Assembly (NCBI RefSeq): GCF_003129905.1
Contig: NZ_QFFM01000017.1
Location: forward strand, 1 to 64,000
Direction: 5' to 3'
DNA: 64,000 nucleotides
Origin: Bifidobacterium callitrichidarum
Lineage (GTDB): Bacteria; Actinomycetota; Actinomycetes; Actinomycetales; Bifidobacteriaceae
Shown here in pieces: positions 9,025-18,320 of the stretch. Numbering within the stretch: the stretch's first letter is position 1; every line of letters begins with the position of its first letter. The translations under genes were made by a program, and so were the position numbers. Under the pieces are notes generated by a model. It had not been told where the DNA came from. It did no database searches and was given only the letters and a program-made list of their open reading frames with translations.

Positions 9025-10236
9025 TCACTTCCTCTCATCAATCAAATCGCAGAAACGGTCGAAGTAACCATGGACGTCGTATTCGGGATGTTGCGTAAGC
9101 GTCAATTGCGCATCATGAATCTTCTGCATACGCTTTTCCGAATCGAGAGCCGTATGCATCGCCGCTGCCAAGTCGTCGACGATAGTGTCATCCTCATTGT
9201 TGATGAGGAAAGCCGACTCATTGGACACAATCTCCGGAATAGCTCCGGATCGGGTCGCGATAATCGCCAGTCCTGCAGCCATCGCCTCAAGCACGACCAG
9301 ACCGAACGGTTCCTTCCAACGGGAGGGGATGACTGCCACATCGGCGGCGGAAAGTACACCCGGCATGTCCTCGTGCTGAACAAAGCCGGTGAAGATGATG
9401 TCATCCCGGCCCGCACTCAACGCCTTGAGTTCCTCGGCATATGGGTCAACATCGTCAGTACCGAACCATGACTTGCCAACGATCAACAACTTAGTCGAGC
9501 AATCGCTCGCATTGGCCATGCGAATGTATGCTTCGATGAGCTCCCGTACGCCTTTCTCCGGCGTGATTCGTCCCGAATACACGAACGTCATGTCCCTCGA
9601 ATCGATGCCGAACTCACGACGCCACCGTTCACGATCTCCGCCTTGCTTGAACGCCTTGATATCAATGGCATTGTCCAATACCTTGACCTTATCGGACATA
9701 TCAACGGCTTCGGCACTAACAACCTGCGAGCGCAGGTACTCGCTGATTACAAGAAACACATCAACATGAGGCATGATGTCGCGAACCAGGGCCGGCGTTT
9801 TGCTTGACCCGTCATAATCGTTATGCATGTGGTAGATCAGGCGGACTCGCTTCTTGAGCCACTTGAACCCACTAATCATGTTGCACGCAAGCATATCGTT
9901 CTCTACAAGAATGACGTCATGCCTGCCACGCAGAACGAGCACAAGAATCTTCAGTGCCTCGGGCGTCACATACTGTCCACGATGCGTGAGGAAGACAATC
10001 TTATTGATGATGCGCGCAAGCACACGATGAATACGGGTTGCTTGAATCGGCACAATGTTCGTATGACAGTACCGAGCGCCTTCAAGAGCATCATCCGGCT
10101 TGGACAGCACAGTGATGTCATACCGCGGGCTCGTCTCGTTGCCTTCAATGAGCCGCGTGCATAGTTCCTCGACGGCGCCACCGCGTACCGCCGGCACAGG
10201 CAGGAATTGGGGAGGAATCATCAGCATCGTTTTCAT
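9025..10236 (-). CDS. GT4 family glycosyltransferase
   Basis: A 403-residue GT-B enzyme. The N-terminal domain begins with MLMIPPQFLPVPAVRGGAVEE, where the glycine-rich loop after the first strand is typical of retaining GT4 enzymes. The C-terminal domain starts near VYSGRITPEKGVRELIEAY (about 214-232) and contains the E-x7-E region PSRWKEPFGLVVLEAMAAG (about 303-321). It probably adds one sugar to the lipid-linked repeat unit in the cytoplasm; donor and acceptor cannot be read from sequence. GGAG lies about 8 nt before the ATG. Confidence 0.85.
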   Translation of the reverse strand: MKTMLMIPPQFLPVPAVRGGAVEELCTRLIEGNETSPRYDITVLSKPDDALEGARYCHTNIVPIQATRIHRVLARIINKIVFLTHRGQYVTPEALKILVLVLRGRHDVILVENDMLACNMISGFKWLKKRVRLIYHMHNDYDGSSKTPALVRDIMPHVDVFLVISEYLRSQVVSAEAVDMSDKVKVLDNAIDIKAFKQGGDRERWRREFGIDSRDMTFVYSGRITPEKGVRELIEAYIRMANASDCSTKLLIVGKSWFGTDDVDPYAEELKALSAGRDDIIFTGFVQHEDMPGVLSAADVAVIPSRWKEPFGLVVLEAMAAGLAIIATRSGAIPEIVSNESAFLINNEDDTIVDDLAAAMHTALDSEKRMQKIHDAQLTLTQHPEYDVHGYFDRFCDLIDERK

Positions 10237-10346
10237 CAGTTTTCTCCGGTTATTGGTCTTCTTAACTTCAGCAACTCACATCGTTGATCATTGGAGTTAC
10301 CAGCAGTTCGTCGCAACAATCACTCGTTCCGCTAGATTCTGCTTCA

Positions 10347-11372
10347 TTAGAACAGTTTCCTCAGTCGTTTCATGTCGCAAAGCAGTAAGCCCAATTGTCC
10401 CCATCCTCGTCGCGCACAACGCAATAGCAGAGAATCGAATGTTCCCATACGTCCCCTCACGGAGAGAAGCAACTTTCGGTTGAAGCTGTCCCTCAGTATG
10501 GCAGCCGCAACATGGCGGTCTTGTGGTGTCACCATCGGCTTGCGCAGATATTCATGAATCACACCGATGAGGTACACAGCATGCAACGATTGCGCTTGCA
10601 TACCAAGGCCATATTGTTCCAGCACGGGGGCAATACCTTGCACGATTGTCTTGTAGGCTGCCCAGACTTCATCAAGCGAACGGCCACGAGACAAAGAATG
10701 AGCCGAGTAGTTCTCGTACACATAGGCCGTCTGGCCGCCCACATACACTTCAGGACAAACCGCATAGCAGGCATAGTTGTACAGAGCATCCTCTCCCAAG
10801 ACCACGTCATGGTCGAAATGCGCACTTTTCGCCACATCCGCGCGGTACACCTTATTGAAGAGGAAGTTCAGCAATGAGGTATGTTCCGGCACCGCATACG
10901 TCTTGAGAAAATCATGCGTGGACTGTCGTTTCCCCGCAGACGTTATGGTCTTATGCTCCGTCAGCGCTCCGTCCGGTTCATTGCGTTCGCAGTATCCGAA
11001 AATATACATCCCGATACCATCATTCGCCTTCACCTCGCGAACGATGCCGCTCAACGAATCATCTCGATAGTAGTCATCACTGTCTGCAAAGGCGATGTAC
11101 TTGCCCTGGGCGAGAGCCACTCCATATTCCCTAGCTTGGGAAGGACCTCCATTGGCGGCATGGACCACCGATAGCTCCTCGTACTTGACGGCATAATCAT
11201 CCAAGATATGCGGTGAAGCATCCGTGGAACCGTCATCCACGCAGATTATTTCATATGGTTCATCTACCGTGTTCATCTGTGCCACAATGCTGTCAAGACA
11301 CTGACGAACGGTTTTCTCTGCATTGTAGACGGGAATAACGAACGAAAGGAAAACACCATTATCCGAGACCAT
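10347..11372 (-). CDS. GT2 family glycosyltransferase
   Basis: A 341-residue inverting GT-A enzyme. It has SFVIPVYNAEKTVRQCLDSI at residues 10-29, CVDDGSTDAS near 46 and the D-x-D-type FADSDDYY near 95. The C-terminal half is the variable acceptor region. The start overlaps the end of the preceding gene by 14 bp and is served by GGGAGGAG about 7 nt upstream, which indicates translational coupling. It probably adds a sugar to the polysaccharide repeat unit. Confidence 0.85.
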   Translation of the reverse strand: MVSDNGVFLSFVIPVYNAEKTVRQCLDSIVAQMNTVDEPYEIICVDDGSTDASPHILDDYAVKYEELSVVHAANGGPSQAREYGVALAQGKYIAFADSDDYYRDDSLSGIVREVKANDGIGMYIFGYCERNEPDGALTEHKTITSAGKRQSTHDFLKTYAVPEHTSLLNFLFNKVYRADVAKSAHFDHDVVLGEDALYNYACYAVCPEVYVGGQTAYVYENYSAHSLSRGRSLDEVWAAYKTIVQGIAPVLEQYGLGMQAQSLHAVYLIGVIHEYLRKPMVTPQDRHVAAAILRDSFNRKLLLSVRGRMGTFDSLLLRCARRGWGQLGLLLCDMKRLRKLF

Positions 11373-12441
11373 TGATCAGCTCCTCCCACTGGCTGGCGAT
11401 GGCATCGACGGAAAAATCTTCAATCAACCGCAGAGCACTGTACGAATACCGATCCTGCAATTGTCGATTCCACATAAGAGACAACAGGTTTTCCGCAAAA
11501 CGTTCCTCATCGCCGTCCTGTACCAGATGACCATTCACATCATCATCCACCAGTTCACTGGGCCCAGTCAGACAGTCATAAGCCACAATCGGCAATCCCT
11601 TTGCCATGGCTTCCAACAACACCATAGGGAATCCCTCGAACCGTGAAGTCATCGCGTAAATAGACGCCTTGTCATACCACTGCTCGATGTCGGACGTAGC
11701 AGGTACAAACCGGACATTGCCGAGTCCGAAATCACTGACTTGCTGTTTTAGTCCGCTTTCCAACTCACCAGAGCCCACGATGACCAGCTGCCAGTCGCCT
11801 GCACGGTCCTCGATGCGCGACCATACGGCAATGAGACGGTCAAATCCTTTCTGTTCAGTGAGACGACCAACAGCAAGCACCGTGTGCTCAGTACGGGGTG
11901 AAGGGGTTGCATCTTCAAACGGTGAGGGATTATTGATAACCTGCAGTTTCTCTTCAGGGAACTCCGCGTCAAGATACATCCTGCGGTCCTGCTGTGTGAG
12001 CAGCACCAACTTATCGGCATACCGCTTGGTCAACTGAATCGCTCTAATCCGCTTGCGCTCCGATTGTGCATGCACATAGTTGAAGTGATCCCAGACAATG
12101 TGATGACACGACAATCCACGGAGAGCCCACGTGGTCCAATAAGCGAGTGCTGAATCAATGTCAATGAGCACATCGAAACTATGGCTCTTGATATAACGAC
12201 GCAGTTTCCATACTGGATAAACGAACGTACGGTACAGCTTCCCCTCGGAGGACGGCTTGAGCAAATAGTCAACCTTCACCCGCTCATCGACAGGGAAAAA
12301 TGGTTGTCCATAGTCCCAGAAGCTCAAGATGGTCACATCATATCCACGCTGCGCGAGCGCATTGGCAATCATGATACCTACGCGCTCCGTGCCACCGGAG
12401 TGGGCAATCACGCCGTTAAGAAAGCAGATCTTCTTAGTCAT
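11359..12441 (-). CDS. GT4 family glycosyltransferase
   Basis: A 360-residue GT-B protein. It opens with KKICFLNGVIAHSGGTERVG, the GGTER phrase being common in GT4 enzymes of the GalNAc/galactosyl type, and has VLAVGRLTEQKGFDRLIAVW mid-protein and EGFPMVLLEAMAKG (about 267-280) carrying the E-x7-E catalytic region. The ATG at 12441 was chosen over an earlier in-frame ATG because AGGAAA lies 6 nt upstream. It overlaps the following GT2 gene by 14 bp. Confidence 0.85.
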   Translation of the reverse strand: MTKKICFLNGVIAHSGGTERVGIMIANALAQRGYDVTILSFWDYGQPFFPVDERVKVDYLLKPSSEGKLYRTFVYPVWKLRRYIKSHSFDVLIDIDSALAYWTTWALRGLSCHHIVWDHFNYVHAQSERKRIRAIQLTKRYADKLVLLTQQDRRMYLDAEFPEEKLQVINNPSPFEDATPSPRTEHTVLAVGRLTEQKGFDRLIAVWSRIEDRAGDWQLVIVGSGELESGLKQQVSDFGLGNVRFVPATSDIEQWYDKASIYAMTSRFEGFPMVLLEAMAKGLPIVAYDCLTGPSELVDDDVNGHLVQDGDEERFAENLLSLMWNRQLQDRYSYSALRLIEDFSVDAIASQWEELINGLG

Positions 12442-12480
12442 GGTTTCCTCATAGTCCCGGTTAGAAAGCACCATGGAACG

Positions 12481-13182
12481 CTACTTCACGCTGGCAAGAA
12501 ACTCCGCCATGCTGCCAAACATAGGTTTGTTCCGACACAGACATTCATTGGACACGGACTCATTGCCGACCAATTTCATCATCTCAATCCATGGTTCTTC
12601 CAGCTGTCCCAGATCATTGCAGAATAACCAAAATAACTCATGTAGTTCCTTCGCACCAGGATCTCGGCCGTACTCCTTGCGATACTCACGAACCAGTTCA
12701 GCGGCCTCTTCGTATTGACGCTTCTCTCGCTTGCTCTTGTACTCTTCCAAGGTTGAGATGACACGAACAGGACTCCCCACGGCAACACAATTGCTGGGGA
12801 TATCGGCATTCACAAGACTGTTTGCACCAATAATCACGTTGTCACCAATGGTGACGCCTTTGAGAATGGTCGTATGCATGCCAATAAATACATTGTTGCC
12901 AATAGTGACCTTGCCCGAGGAACACAATACCTCACCATAGACACCTTTCAACACGGACCAGTCATAACCATGGGTAAGTATGGTGACTCCATTGGTGATC
13001 TGCACGTCATCGCCAATTTTCAGTAACCATGGACGGGTCAGATCAACAGTGTTAGTTGTAGGCGAGAAAAAAGTAGTCCGCTCCCCTATCTCAACTCCTT
13101 TTTTACGCAAATAGGACGCATAGGTCTGAGGATCCGCCTTTACCCCAAGCACCATGCGCCGTATCAACTGTTTAAGTCCCAT
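12481..13182 (-). CDS. Left-handed beta-helix acyltransferase
   Basis: A 233-residue protein with hexapeptide repeats of the LbH type from about residue 50 to 150, for example VTIGNNVFIGMHTTILKGVT followed by IGDNVIIGANSLVNADIPSN and VAVGSPVRVI, the usual end of the helix in maltose/galactoside acetyltransferase relatives. A C-terminal helical extension of about 80 residues is unusual in length. It probably O-acetylates a sugar of the repeat unit with acetyl-CoA. GAGAGGA lies 5 nt before the ATG. Confidence 0.8.
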   Translation of the reverse strand: MGLKQLIRRMVLGVKADPQTYASYLRKKGVEIGERTTFFSPTTNTVDLTRPWLLKIGDDVQITNGVTILTHGYDWSVLKGVYGEVLCSSGKVTIGNNVFIGMHTTILKGVTIGDNVIIGANSLVNADIPSNCVAVGSPVRVISTLEEYKSKREKRQYEEAAELVREYRKEYGRDPGAKELHELFWLFCNDLGQLEEPWIEMMKLVGNESVSNECLCRNKPMFGSMAEFLASVK

Positions 13183-13208
13183 GACATCCTCTCAAGCCAT
13201 ATCCAGTA

Positions 13209-13931
13209 TTACTTCTTGACAGATTTCTTGATTGCAACCAACTTATTGAAAGCCTGCTCGCCCACCAGCCGTTTAATGGTGCGCGCAACTTTCTTCTTAG
13301 GAGATTGCCAAGTCCCGGAATACTGATGAATGCTGACGGTATTGACGGTCATATGAACTTTGCCAGTCTCATAATCTTTGGCGGCGAAATAATCCGTCGG
13401 GTAAATCCTCATTTCTCCCTCAAGAACCTGCATCGTGTTGTTCTGCAATAGACCATGATTCACTAGAAAATCAGTAATGTACTGAGGACTCGGAGTGAGG
13501 TTGAGCTCTCCTTGTTCATCCACGAAAGACAACTCATCATACATATCTCGCAGCCCCTTGATCAGAGAATTACCAGCCTCAGCGCCGAAGCCGATACCAC
13601 CATTGATCCATTCGCCACTTTCAAAGCCCATGTAGGCTTTGTTCTTCAACAGATCGTCAAGCGGCTTCATCAGTTCCACATCTGTATCGAGGTAAATGCC
13701 ACCGTGCGTATAAATGATGTCGAATCGCGCATAGTCAGGAACAAATCCCCACTTTTTACGATCATAGGCATCAGCCATGTAACGGTTCTTATGCACATCA
13801 TAGTTGGACTCGTCCCACTGGATAATCTCATAATCCGGGGCGAATTTCTTCCAGCTTTCCATGCAACGACGCTCCTTCTCGGGTAGTGGAGCACCGCCAA
13901 ACCAGCAGTAGTGAATGACTTTGGGAATCAT
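13209..13931 (-). CDS. GT32 family (DXD, OCH1-like) glycosyltransferase
   Basis: A 240-residue protein starting MIPKVIHYCWFGGAPLPE, the classic opening of bacterial GT32/capsular sugar transferases. It has FVPDYARFDIIYTHGGIYLD followed directly by TDVE, so the D-x-D metal and nucleotide-sugar site is near residue 83. This family transfers mannose, galactose or related sugars from nucleotide donors. The ATG overlaps the stop of the preceding Wzy-like gene by 4 bp (ATGA), pointing to coupled translation. Confidence 0.85.
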   Translation of the reverse strand: MIPKVIHYCWFGGAPLPEKERRCMESWKKFAPDYEIIQWDESNYDVHKNRYMADAYDRKKWGFVPDYARFDIIYTHGGIYLDTDVELMKPLDDLLKNKAYMGFESGEWINGGIGFGAEAGNSLIKGLRDMYDELSFVDEQGELNLTPSPQYITDFLVNHGLLQNNTMQVLEGEMRIYPTDYFAAKDYETGKVHMTVNTVSIHQYSGTWQSPKKKVARTIKRLVGEQAFNKLVAIKKSVKK

Positions 13932-15286
13932 CGAATAGCCTTTCGTGTATTAGTATTACGTTGGTTAATGGAACTGTTCATTGCATAGATATAAGGAATC
14001 GACATAATCAACATCAGCAGATATCCCGTTGGCTCCATCCTGAGTGTGATGTTGTAGAAAAAGAACACCACCATGAGAATGCAAGTTACCTGCACCATGG
14101 TTCGAGTTCTGCCAATAGGAATATATTTCGAACATGCACACCAAGCAATGACGATAATCGCTATATACAAAATCACACCCACATAGCCATTTTCAATAAA
14201 CATCCAAATGGCGTGGAACCACTGATAATGCAATGAATAATGCTGGGAATAGAAAGAAGTGCTGAAGAAATTGGTGTAGTCAGCATTGCCTAGACCGATA
14301 CCGAATAACAAGGACAACGGCTCATTATGAAAAATAATATCAGCAACGGTGCCAATTCCTGTAAATCGATTCAAATCACCAGTACCATCATAGCCAGTGT
14401 CTCGTGTTGCATAGTCAAGATATCCCTGCAGGCTGTAACTATTGGCATATGTCGTAGAATTCCCTGCATTCAGCAGAATAAAATAAGAAGAGGCTGCCAT
14501 CAAGGCAACAGCTCCCAGAATTAGCACGACCATACTGCGCAACGATAGTTTCTTTCCAATCAATGCCGCAACCAGGATTATCACCATCTCTGCGAAATAA
14601 ACTTTCAATTCCGCGGTCGCTGCCATGAAGGTTGCTGCCGCCAACGTTATCACAAAGAAGCGTGTAGTAATTTCCTTATCGAAATACCTCGAAGTAATTA
14701 AAATCATATACAAACATATAACGACATTCAATGGCAAATTGCTACCGGAGAAATTCCAGAACACGCCCCCTACCATGTCACCGACAATCGTTCCTTCCGG
14801 ATACTGCACTAGGAATTTCTCCGCGGCGCATAGTGGCACCGACATCCAGAACACCGCAGACACCACACGCAGCACGATGTCGAGATCGGACTTTTTCAGG
14901 AACACGATGCAGGTGTAGAAATACATGAAATACCGCACTATGTTCCTGTATCCCCATATCAATGCCAATGGCTTCTCGGCGTTCAATATGCCGCCTACGG
15001 CACCGAAGGAACAGTACAGCACCATGAGACCGATAATCAGGCTGGTGTATTTGGCCGTCGTCTTACGTTCATAAAGCGCGAAGACAAAAATTAAGACGTT
15101 CAGAGCATCATTAATGTACAGCAACACCCTCGGCAGGCCAAATGTGTACACGAACGCATATGAGAAGAAGAAATACGCCTGCGCGCACAGCACCCATGCC
15201 GCTTGCCGTGATGAAGGCTGGAACAGTTTCTTCAGCTGTTCCACATTGAAGTTGGCCCACGATCGGCTAGTTTTGCGTAACTTCAT
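13928..15286 (-). CDS. Wzy-like polysaccharide polymerase (candidate 2)
   Basis: A 452-residue protein with about eleven hydrophobic segments and no enzyme domain of other type. It has a polar periplasmic loop (about residues 270-340) containing RDTGYDGTGDLNRFTGIG. Length, topology and its place among glycosyltransferases and acyltransferases fit Wzy, which joins lipid-linked repeat units outside the membrane. Wzy sequences are poorly conserved, so this is mainly topology and context. The start is ATG 15286; an in-frame TTG at 15292 overlaps the previous stop. Its own stop overlaps the GT32 start by 4 bp. Confidence 0.65.
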   Translation of the reverse strand: MKLRKTSRSWANFNVEQLKKLFQPSSRQAAWVLCAQAYFFFSYAFVYTFGLPRVLLYINDALNVLIFVFALYERKTTAKYTSLIIGLMVLYCSFGAVGGILNAEKPLALIWGYRNIVRYFMYFYTCIVFLKKSDLDIVLRVVSAVFWMSVPLCAAEKFLVQYPEGTIVGDMVGGVFWNFSGSNLPLNVVICLYMILITSRYFDKEITTRFFVITLAAATFMAATAELKVYFAEMVIILVAALIGKKLSLRSMVVLILGAVALMAASSYFILLNAGNSTTYANSYSLQGYLDYATRDTGYDGTGDLNRFTGIGTVADIIFHNEPLSLLFGIGLGNADYTNFFSTSFYSQHYSLHYQWFHAIWMFIENGYVGVILYIAIIVIAWCACSKYIPIGRTRTMVQVTCILMVVFFFYNITLRMEPTGYLLMLIMSIPYIYAMNSSINQRNTNTRKAIR

Positions 15287-15288
15287 CT

Positions 15289-15879
15289 TCAATCCAAAAA
15301 CCGCTTCGATTGTTCTTCGATAGCGATGACCTTAGCAGGAATCCCCGCCAGCACCGCATGCTCAACATCGCATGATTTCACCACAACAGCTCCCGCGGCA
15401 ACAACCACATGGTTGGCGATATGCACGTCACCAATCACTTTCGCTCCTACGCAAATCCGGACGCCATCACCAATGATTGGACACGCCGCATGTATGCCAT
15501 CATTACCGATGCAATTGTTACCATAAAGCCGGCAATTCTTTCCCACCCGCGCATTGCCGTTGATCACGATTCCTTGCGTATGGTAGATGACGAGCCCCTC
15601 GTCAAAAACATTCTCACCGGCCTCTATGCCCAGTTTCCGTCCCAGCATATTCATCCGGCGAGAGCTGAGCAGATACATCAACGCATAGTACGGGTTGTTC
15701 TTGCGCTTACCATAATAAAAACAAGTGATGCGCATGCGCCGAGCGTATTTCCACGAATAATAATCCGGATGCGCCTTTAGAAAACGCAATATCTCCTGAT
15801 ACCGTCCACGACGGCCCAGATATAATGCTCTCTCTTCGGAGAGAATCCTGCGCAATTCCTTCCTATTAGGAATATGCAT
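15289..15879 (-). CDS. CysE-like serine acetyltransferase family LbH protein
   Basis: A 196-residue protein whose C-terminal two-thirds is a left-handed beta-helix: GIVINGNARVGKNCRLYGNN, GDGVRICVGAKVIGDVHIAN and VVVAAGAVVVKSCDVEHAVL, ending GIPAKVIA. This pattern is close to serine acetyltransferase relatives found in capsule loci, where they usually O-acetylate sugars rather than serine. GAGGTGAAG precedes the ATG by a few bases. The gene sits between a GT2 and the Wzy-like gene in the same operon. Confidence 0.8.
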   Translation of the reverse strand: MHIPNRKELRRILSEERALYLGRRGRYQEILRFLKAHPDYYSWKYARRMRITCFYYGKRKNNPYYALMYLLSSRRMNMLGRKLGIEAGENVFDEGLVIYHTQGIVINGNARVGKNCRLYGNNCIGNDGIHAACPIIGDGVRICVGAKVIGDVHIANHVVVAAGAVVVKSCDVEHAVLAGIPAKVIAIEEQSKRFLD

Positions 15880-15911
15880 AGCTTCACCTCAATAATTATC
15901 CATAAGTACGA

Positions 15912-16976
15912 TCAAAACCGACGATTTCTCTTCAATTGTTTTAAGGAGACCAACGCCATCGCCGCCCATACCCAACGATGAGCAATACACATATTCATCA
16001 TTCTCAATTGGAATGGATTACAACGATACGGATACCGCGCAATGACCTTGCGTACTTCCGTGTCAGCAATAATATGACGAACTTCCTCATGTGCATCATA
16101 TTCCTTATGGGTTCGTCCATAAGCGATTACCATGCCGATAAAGTGACGAACACGTCCCAGGAAATATCGATCCAATCGGTCGCGATATGTATCAGAACTG
16201 CATATTGCCTTCAAATCCTCATCCATGCGGACATACTGAGACTTCTGACGCTCAAGAAACCGATCGTCGAAAGAATGCGTAAGCGAAGCGCTGTTGGTAT
16301 ATCGGTAGAAGTGCAATGGCTCGGCTATATAGGTGATGCAAGAGGCACGTTGCAGGTAAGCAATGTCAAAGATAATGTCCTCCGAGATAAATTCACGTTC
16401 GGAAGGGAAACGAATCTGATATCCGCGAATCAAATCCATCGAATACAACGCATGCCAAACCGACATGGATAGCAGTGCCTCCATGCTAACCTCCGGCTTA
16501 CTTGCAATCATCTCAAGCAGAACATGGTTGATGATGTCGGTTCCGCGGAACGTACGGTTATCATATGCCGCCGGCCGTGGATTGACTTTGCCTTCACCGT
16601 AGTATTCGTTGTAACCGCAGTAGCTGGTGTCGGCACCCGTCTTCCTCAGCTGCGCGTACAGCTCCTCCACCATGCGTGAATCTACAAAGTCATCGGAATC
16701 AAGAAACATCACGTATTGTCCCGACGCAACGTCCAAGCCGCTGTTCCGTGCCATGCCGAGGCCGGCGTTCCGCTTGTGCACCACGCGGATGCGGTCATCC
16801 AGCGTAGCCATGCGGTCGCACATCTCACCGGACGAATCCGTCGAACCGTCGTCCACCAGGATGATCTCAAGATGTTCGTAAGTCTGTTCCAGCACACTAT
16901 CGACGCACTGCTGCAAGTACTTTTCGACGTTGTACACCGGGATGACGACGCTGATTAGCGGGTTCTCACTCATCAT
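15912..16976 (-). CDS. GT2 family glycosyltransferase
   Basis: A protein of about 354 residues with the GT-A signatures PLISVVIPVYNVEKYLQQCV (about 6-25), ILVDDGSTDSSG (about 40-51) and FLDSDDFVDS (about 90-99). This is the common EpsJ-type subgroup that adds hexoses in capsule assembly. ATG 16976 or 16973 are both possible; AGAGG lies 4 or 7 nt upstream, respectively. A GTG at 16988 in frame would overlap the previous gene and is less likely. It has a long variable C-terminus that probably holds acceptor specificity. Confidence 0.85.
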   Translation of the reverse strand: MMSENPLISVVIPVYNVEKYLQQCVDSVLEQTYEHLEIILVDDGSTDSSGEMCDRMATLDDRIRVVHKRNAGLGMARNSGLDVASGQYVMFLDSDDFVDSRMVEELYAQLRKTGADTSYCGYNEYYGEGKVNPRPAAYDNRTFRGTDIINHVLLEMIASKPEVSMEALLSMSVWHALYSMDLIRGYQIRFPSEREFISEDIIFDIAYLQRASCITYIAEPLHFYRYTNSASLTHSFDDRFLERQKSQYVRMDEDLKAICSSDTYRDRLDRYFLGRVRHFIGMVIAYGRTHKEYDAHEEVRHIIADTEVRKVIARYPYRCNPFQLRMMNMCIAHRWVWAAMALVSLKQLKRNRRF

Positions 16977-16984
16977 GTTTCCTC

Positions 16985-17515
16985 TCACACGATATAGCCG
17001 TGCGTCTCTTCATCAAGGATCCGACGCATCTCATCCTTGCGTTCCGGAGTCACGCCACCCCTGTTCGTATACGAGACATCAAAGGTATGACCGGACTCCA
17101 TGCGTGCATCATTCTTGGACTTGAACTCTTCATAGCTCTGAAGCACTCTCGCCGGGGCACCGGCCACTACCGTATTCGAAGGAATAACCCCACCGACAAT
17201 GCTCCCCGCTCCGATAACCACATTGCTGCCAATGGTGGTGTTCGGAAGAATGATGCTTTTCGCCCCGATGAACACGTTGTTCCCAATCACGACAGTGCCC
17301 ACCTTGGAGTAGCCGATCGCCTTCTTTGTGCTGCCGTCATGGCACAACACCAGAACATCCGGAGCTAGCGTGACATTGTCTCCAATGGTAATAAGCCAGG
17401 GAAACGAGGAGTCCAGGAACGAACCGCGTTCAAGCTGGAAATTCGTTCCGATGGTCGCGCCTTGACGAATCCATCGTTTGATTCGAAGTTTGGTCAACTT
17501 TCTGTCAAAAAACAC
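16985..17515 (-). CDS. Left-handed beta-helix acyltransferase
   Basis: A 176-residue protein with hexapeptide repeats: ITIGDNVTLAPDVLVLCHDG, VVIGNNVFIGAKSIILPNTT and IGSNVVIGAGSIVGGVIPSN, closing with VVAGAPARVL. It belongs to the maltose/galactoside O-acetyltransferase group and probably acetylates the polysaccharide. The only in-frame start is GTG at 17515, without an ideally spaced ribosome-binding site (GGCGGACAG is close). A second related acyltransferase is encoded at 12481-13182, so the polymer may carry more than one acyl group. Confidence 0.8.
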   Translation of the reverse strand: MFFDRKLTKLRIKRWIRQGATIGTNFQLERGSFLDSSFPWLITIGDNVTLAPDVLVLCHDGSTKKAIGYSKVGTVVIGNNVFIGAKSIILPNTTIGSNVVIGAGSIVGGVIPSNTVVAGAPARVLQSYEEFKSKNDARMESGHTFDVSYTNRGGVTPERKDEMRRILDEETHGYIV

Positions 17516-17528
17516 CTGTCCGCCTTAA

Positions 17529-18320
17529 CTATTTCACGAGAATCGCATCAACTGAAGAAGTGAAGAACTTCGGGAAATACAGGCTCACATCGCCATGCTC
17601 CCGATACGATTGCACGTCCTCGACAACCGTGTATCGCTCCTTGTGCAGCAGCTCGAGAAGATCGCGAATGTGATCCGTATATGTATGTTCCTCGGTCGAA
17701 TAATGGATGAATACCTTCTGACCGGTCGTATCCGCATTGGTCCGGATATTGTCACGAAGATGCGCATCAAGGGCCTGCACCACCTCATCACGGTCACGTC
17801 CGTTTTCGATGCCGCGCAACGTCATCTCGTTGGCAGGTGCGGTCAGATACCGGCCCAGCCAGAACTGAGGGGCACCCGCGATAATCTCGGCGCCCACGCC
17901 ACGACCGGCGTACTGCACGCCGAAGTTCAGCGCCGCCCAGCCACCCTTCGAAGAGCCACCGAAACAGACCTTCTTGATTTCCGGACGCTTGAGGAACGAA
18001 TCAATGAGTGCCTTGGTGGCCTGTTCCATCTCGAACTCAGGATAAGCGCCAAGATAATACCCGCCTCGACGGTCCTCACCGAAGTCATCGAGGATGAACA
18101 GTTTATTAACCGGAATATCCTTCAAGGTGCGCATGTAGTTGTAACGCGCCGGAATGCCCGCACGAGTGCATGCACTGAATACGACCAAGAGACGGTCTGA
18201 GCTTTTGTATGGCTGATACATGTATTTCAGCACCGTCGTCTTATAACGGAACTTACGCTCCTGTATGGTCTGTTTCAGCAGCGTGGTTGCGAACTCGAAG
18301 TACTTGCTCAGCTTCTTCAT
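17529..18320 (-). CDS. Alpha/beta-hydrolase-like protein of a capsule locus (possibly XcbB/CpsF family)
   Basis: A 263-residue protein. The central motif FGGSSKGGWAALNFG (about residues 120-134) is a nucleophile elbow of the G-x-S-x-G-G type. Upstream RLLVVFSA and downstream IIAGAPQFWLG fit an alpha/beta-hydrolase core. A similar layout occurs in XcbB/CpsF-type capsule proteins and Asp2-like acyl enzymes, but the exact family is not certain. The ATG overlaps the stop of the upstream glycosyltransferase by one base (TGATG). It could add or remove an acyl group on the growing glycan or its lipid carrier. Confidence 0.55.
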   Translation of the reverse strand: MKKLSKYFEFATTLLKQTIQERKFRYKTTVLKYMYQPYKSSDRLLVVFSACTRAGIPARYNYMRTLKDIPVNKLFILDDFGEDRRGGYYLGAYPEFEMEQATKALIDSFLKRPEIKKVCFGGSSKGGWAALNFGVQYAGRGVGAEIIAGAPQFWLGRYLTAPANEMTLRGIENGRDRDEVVQALDAHLRDNIRTNADTTGQKVFIHYSTEEHTYTDHIRDLLELLHKERYTVVEDVQSYREHGDVSLYFPKFFTSSVDAILVK

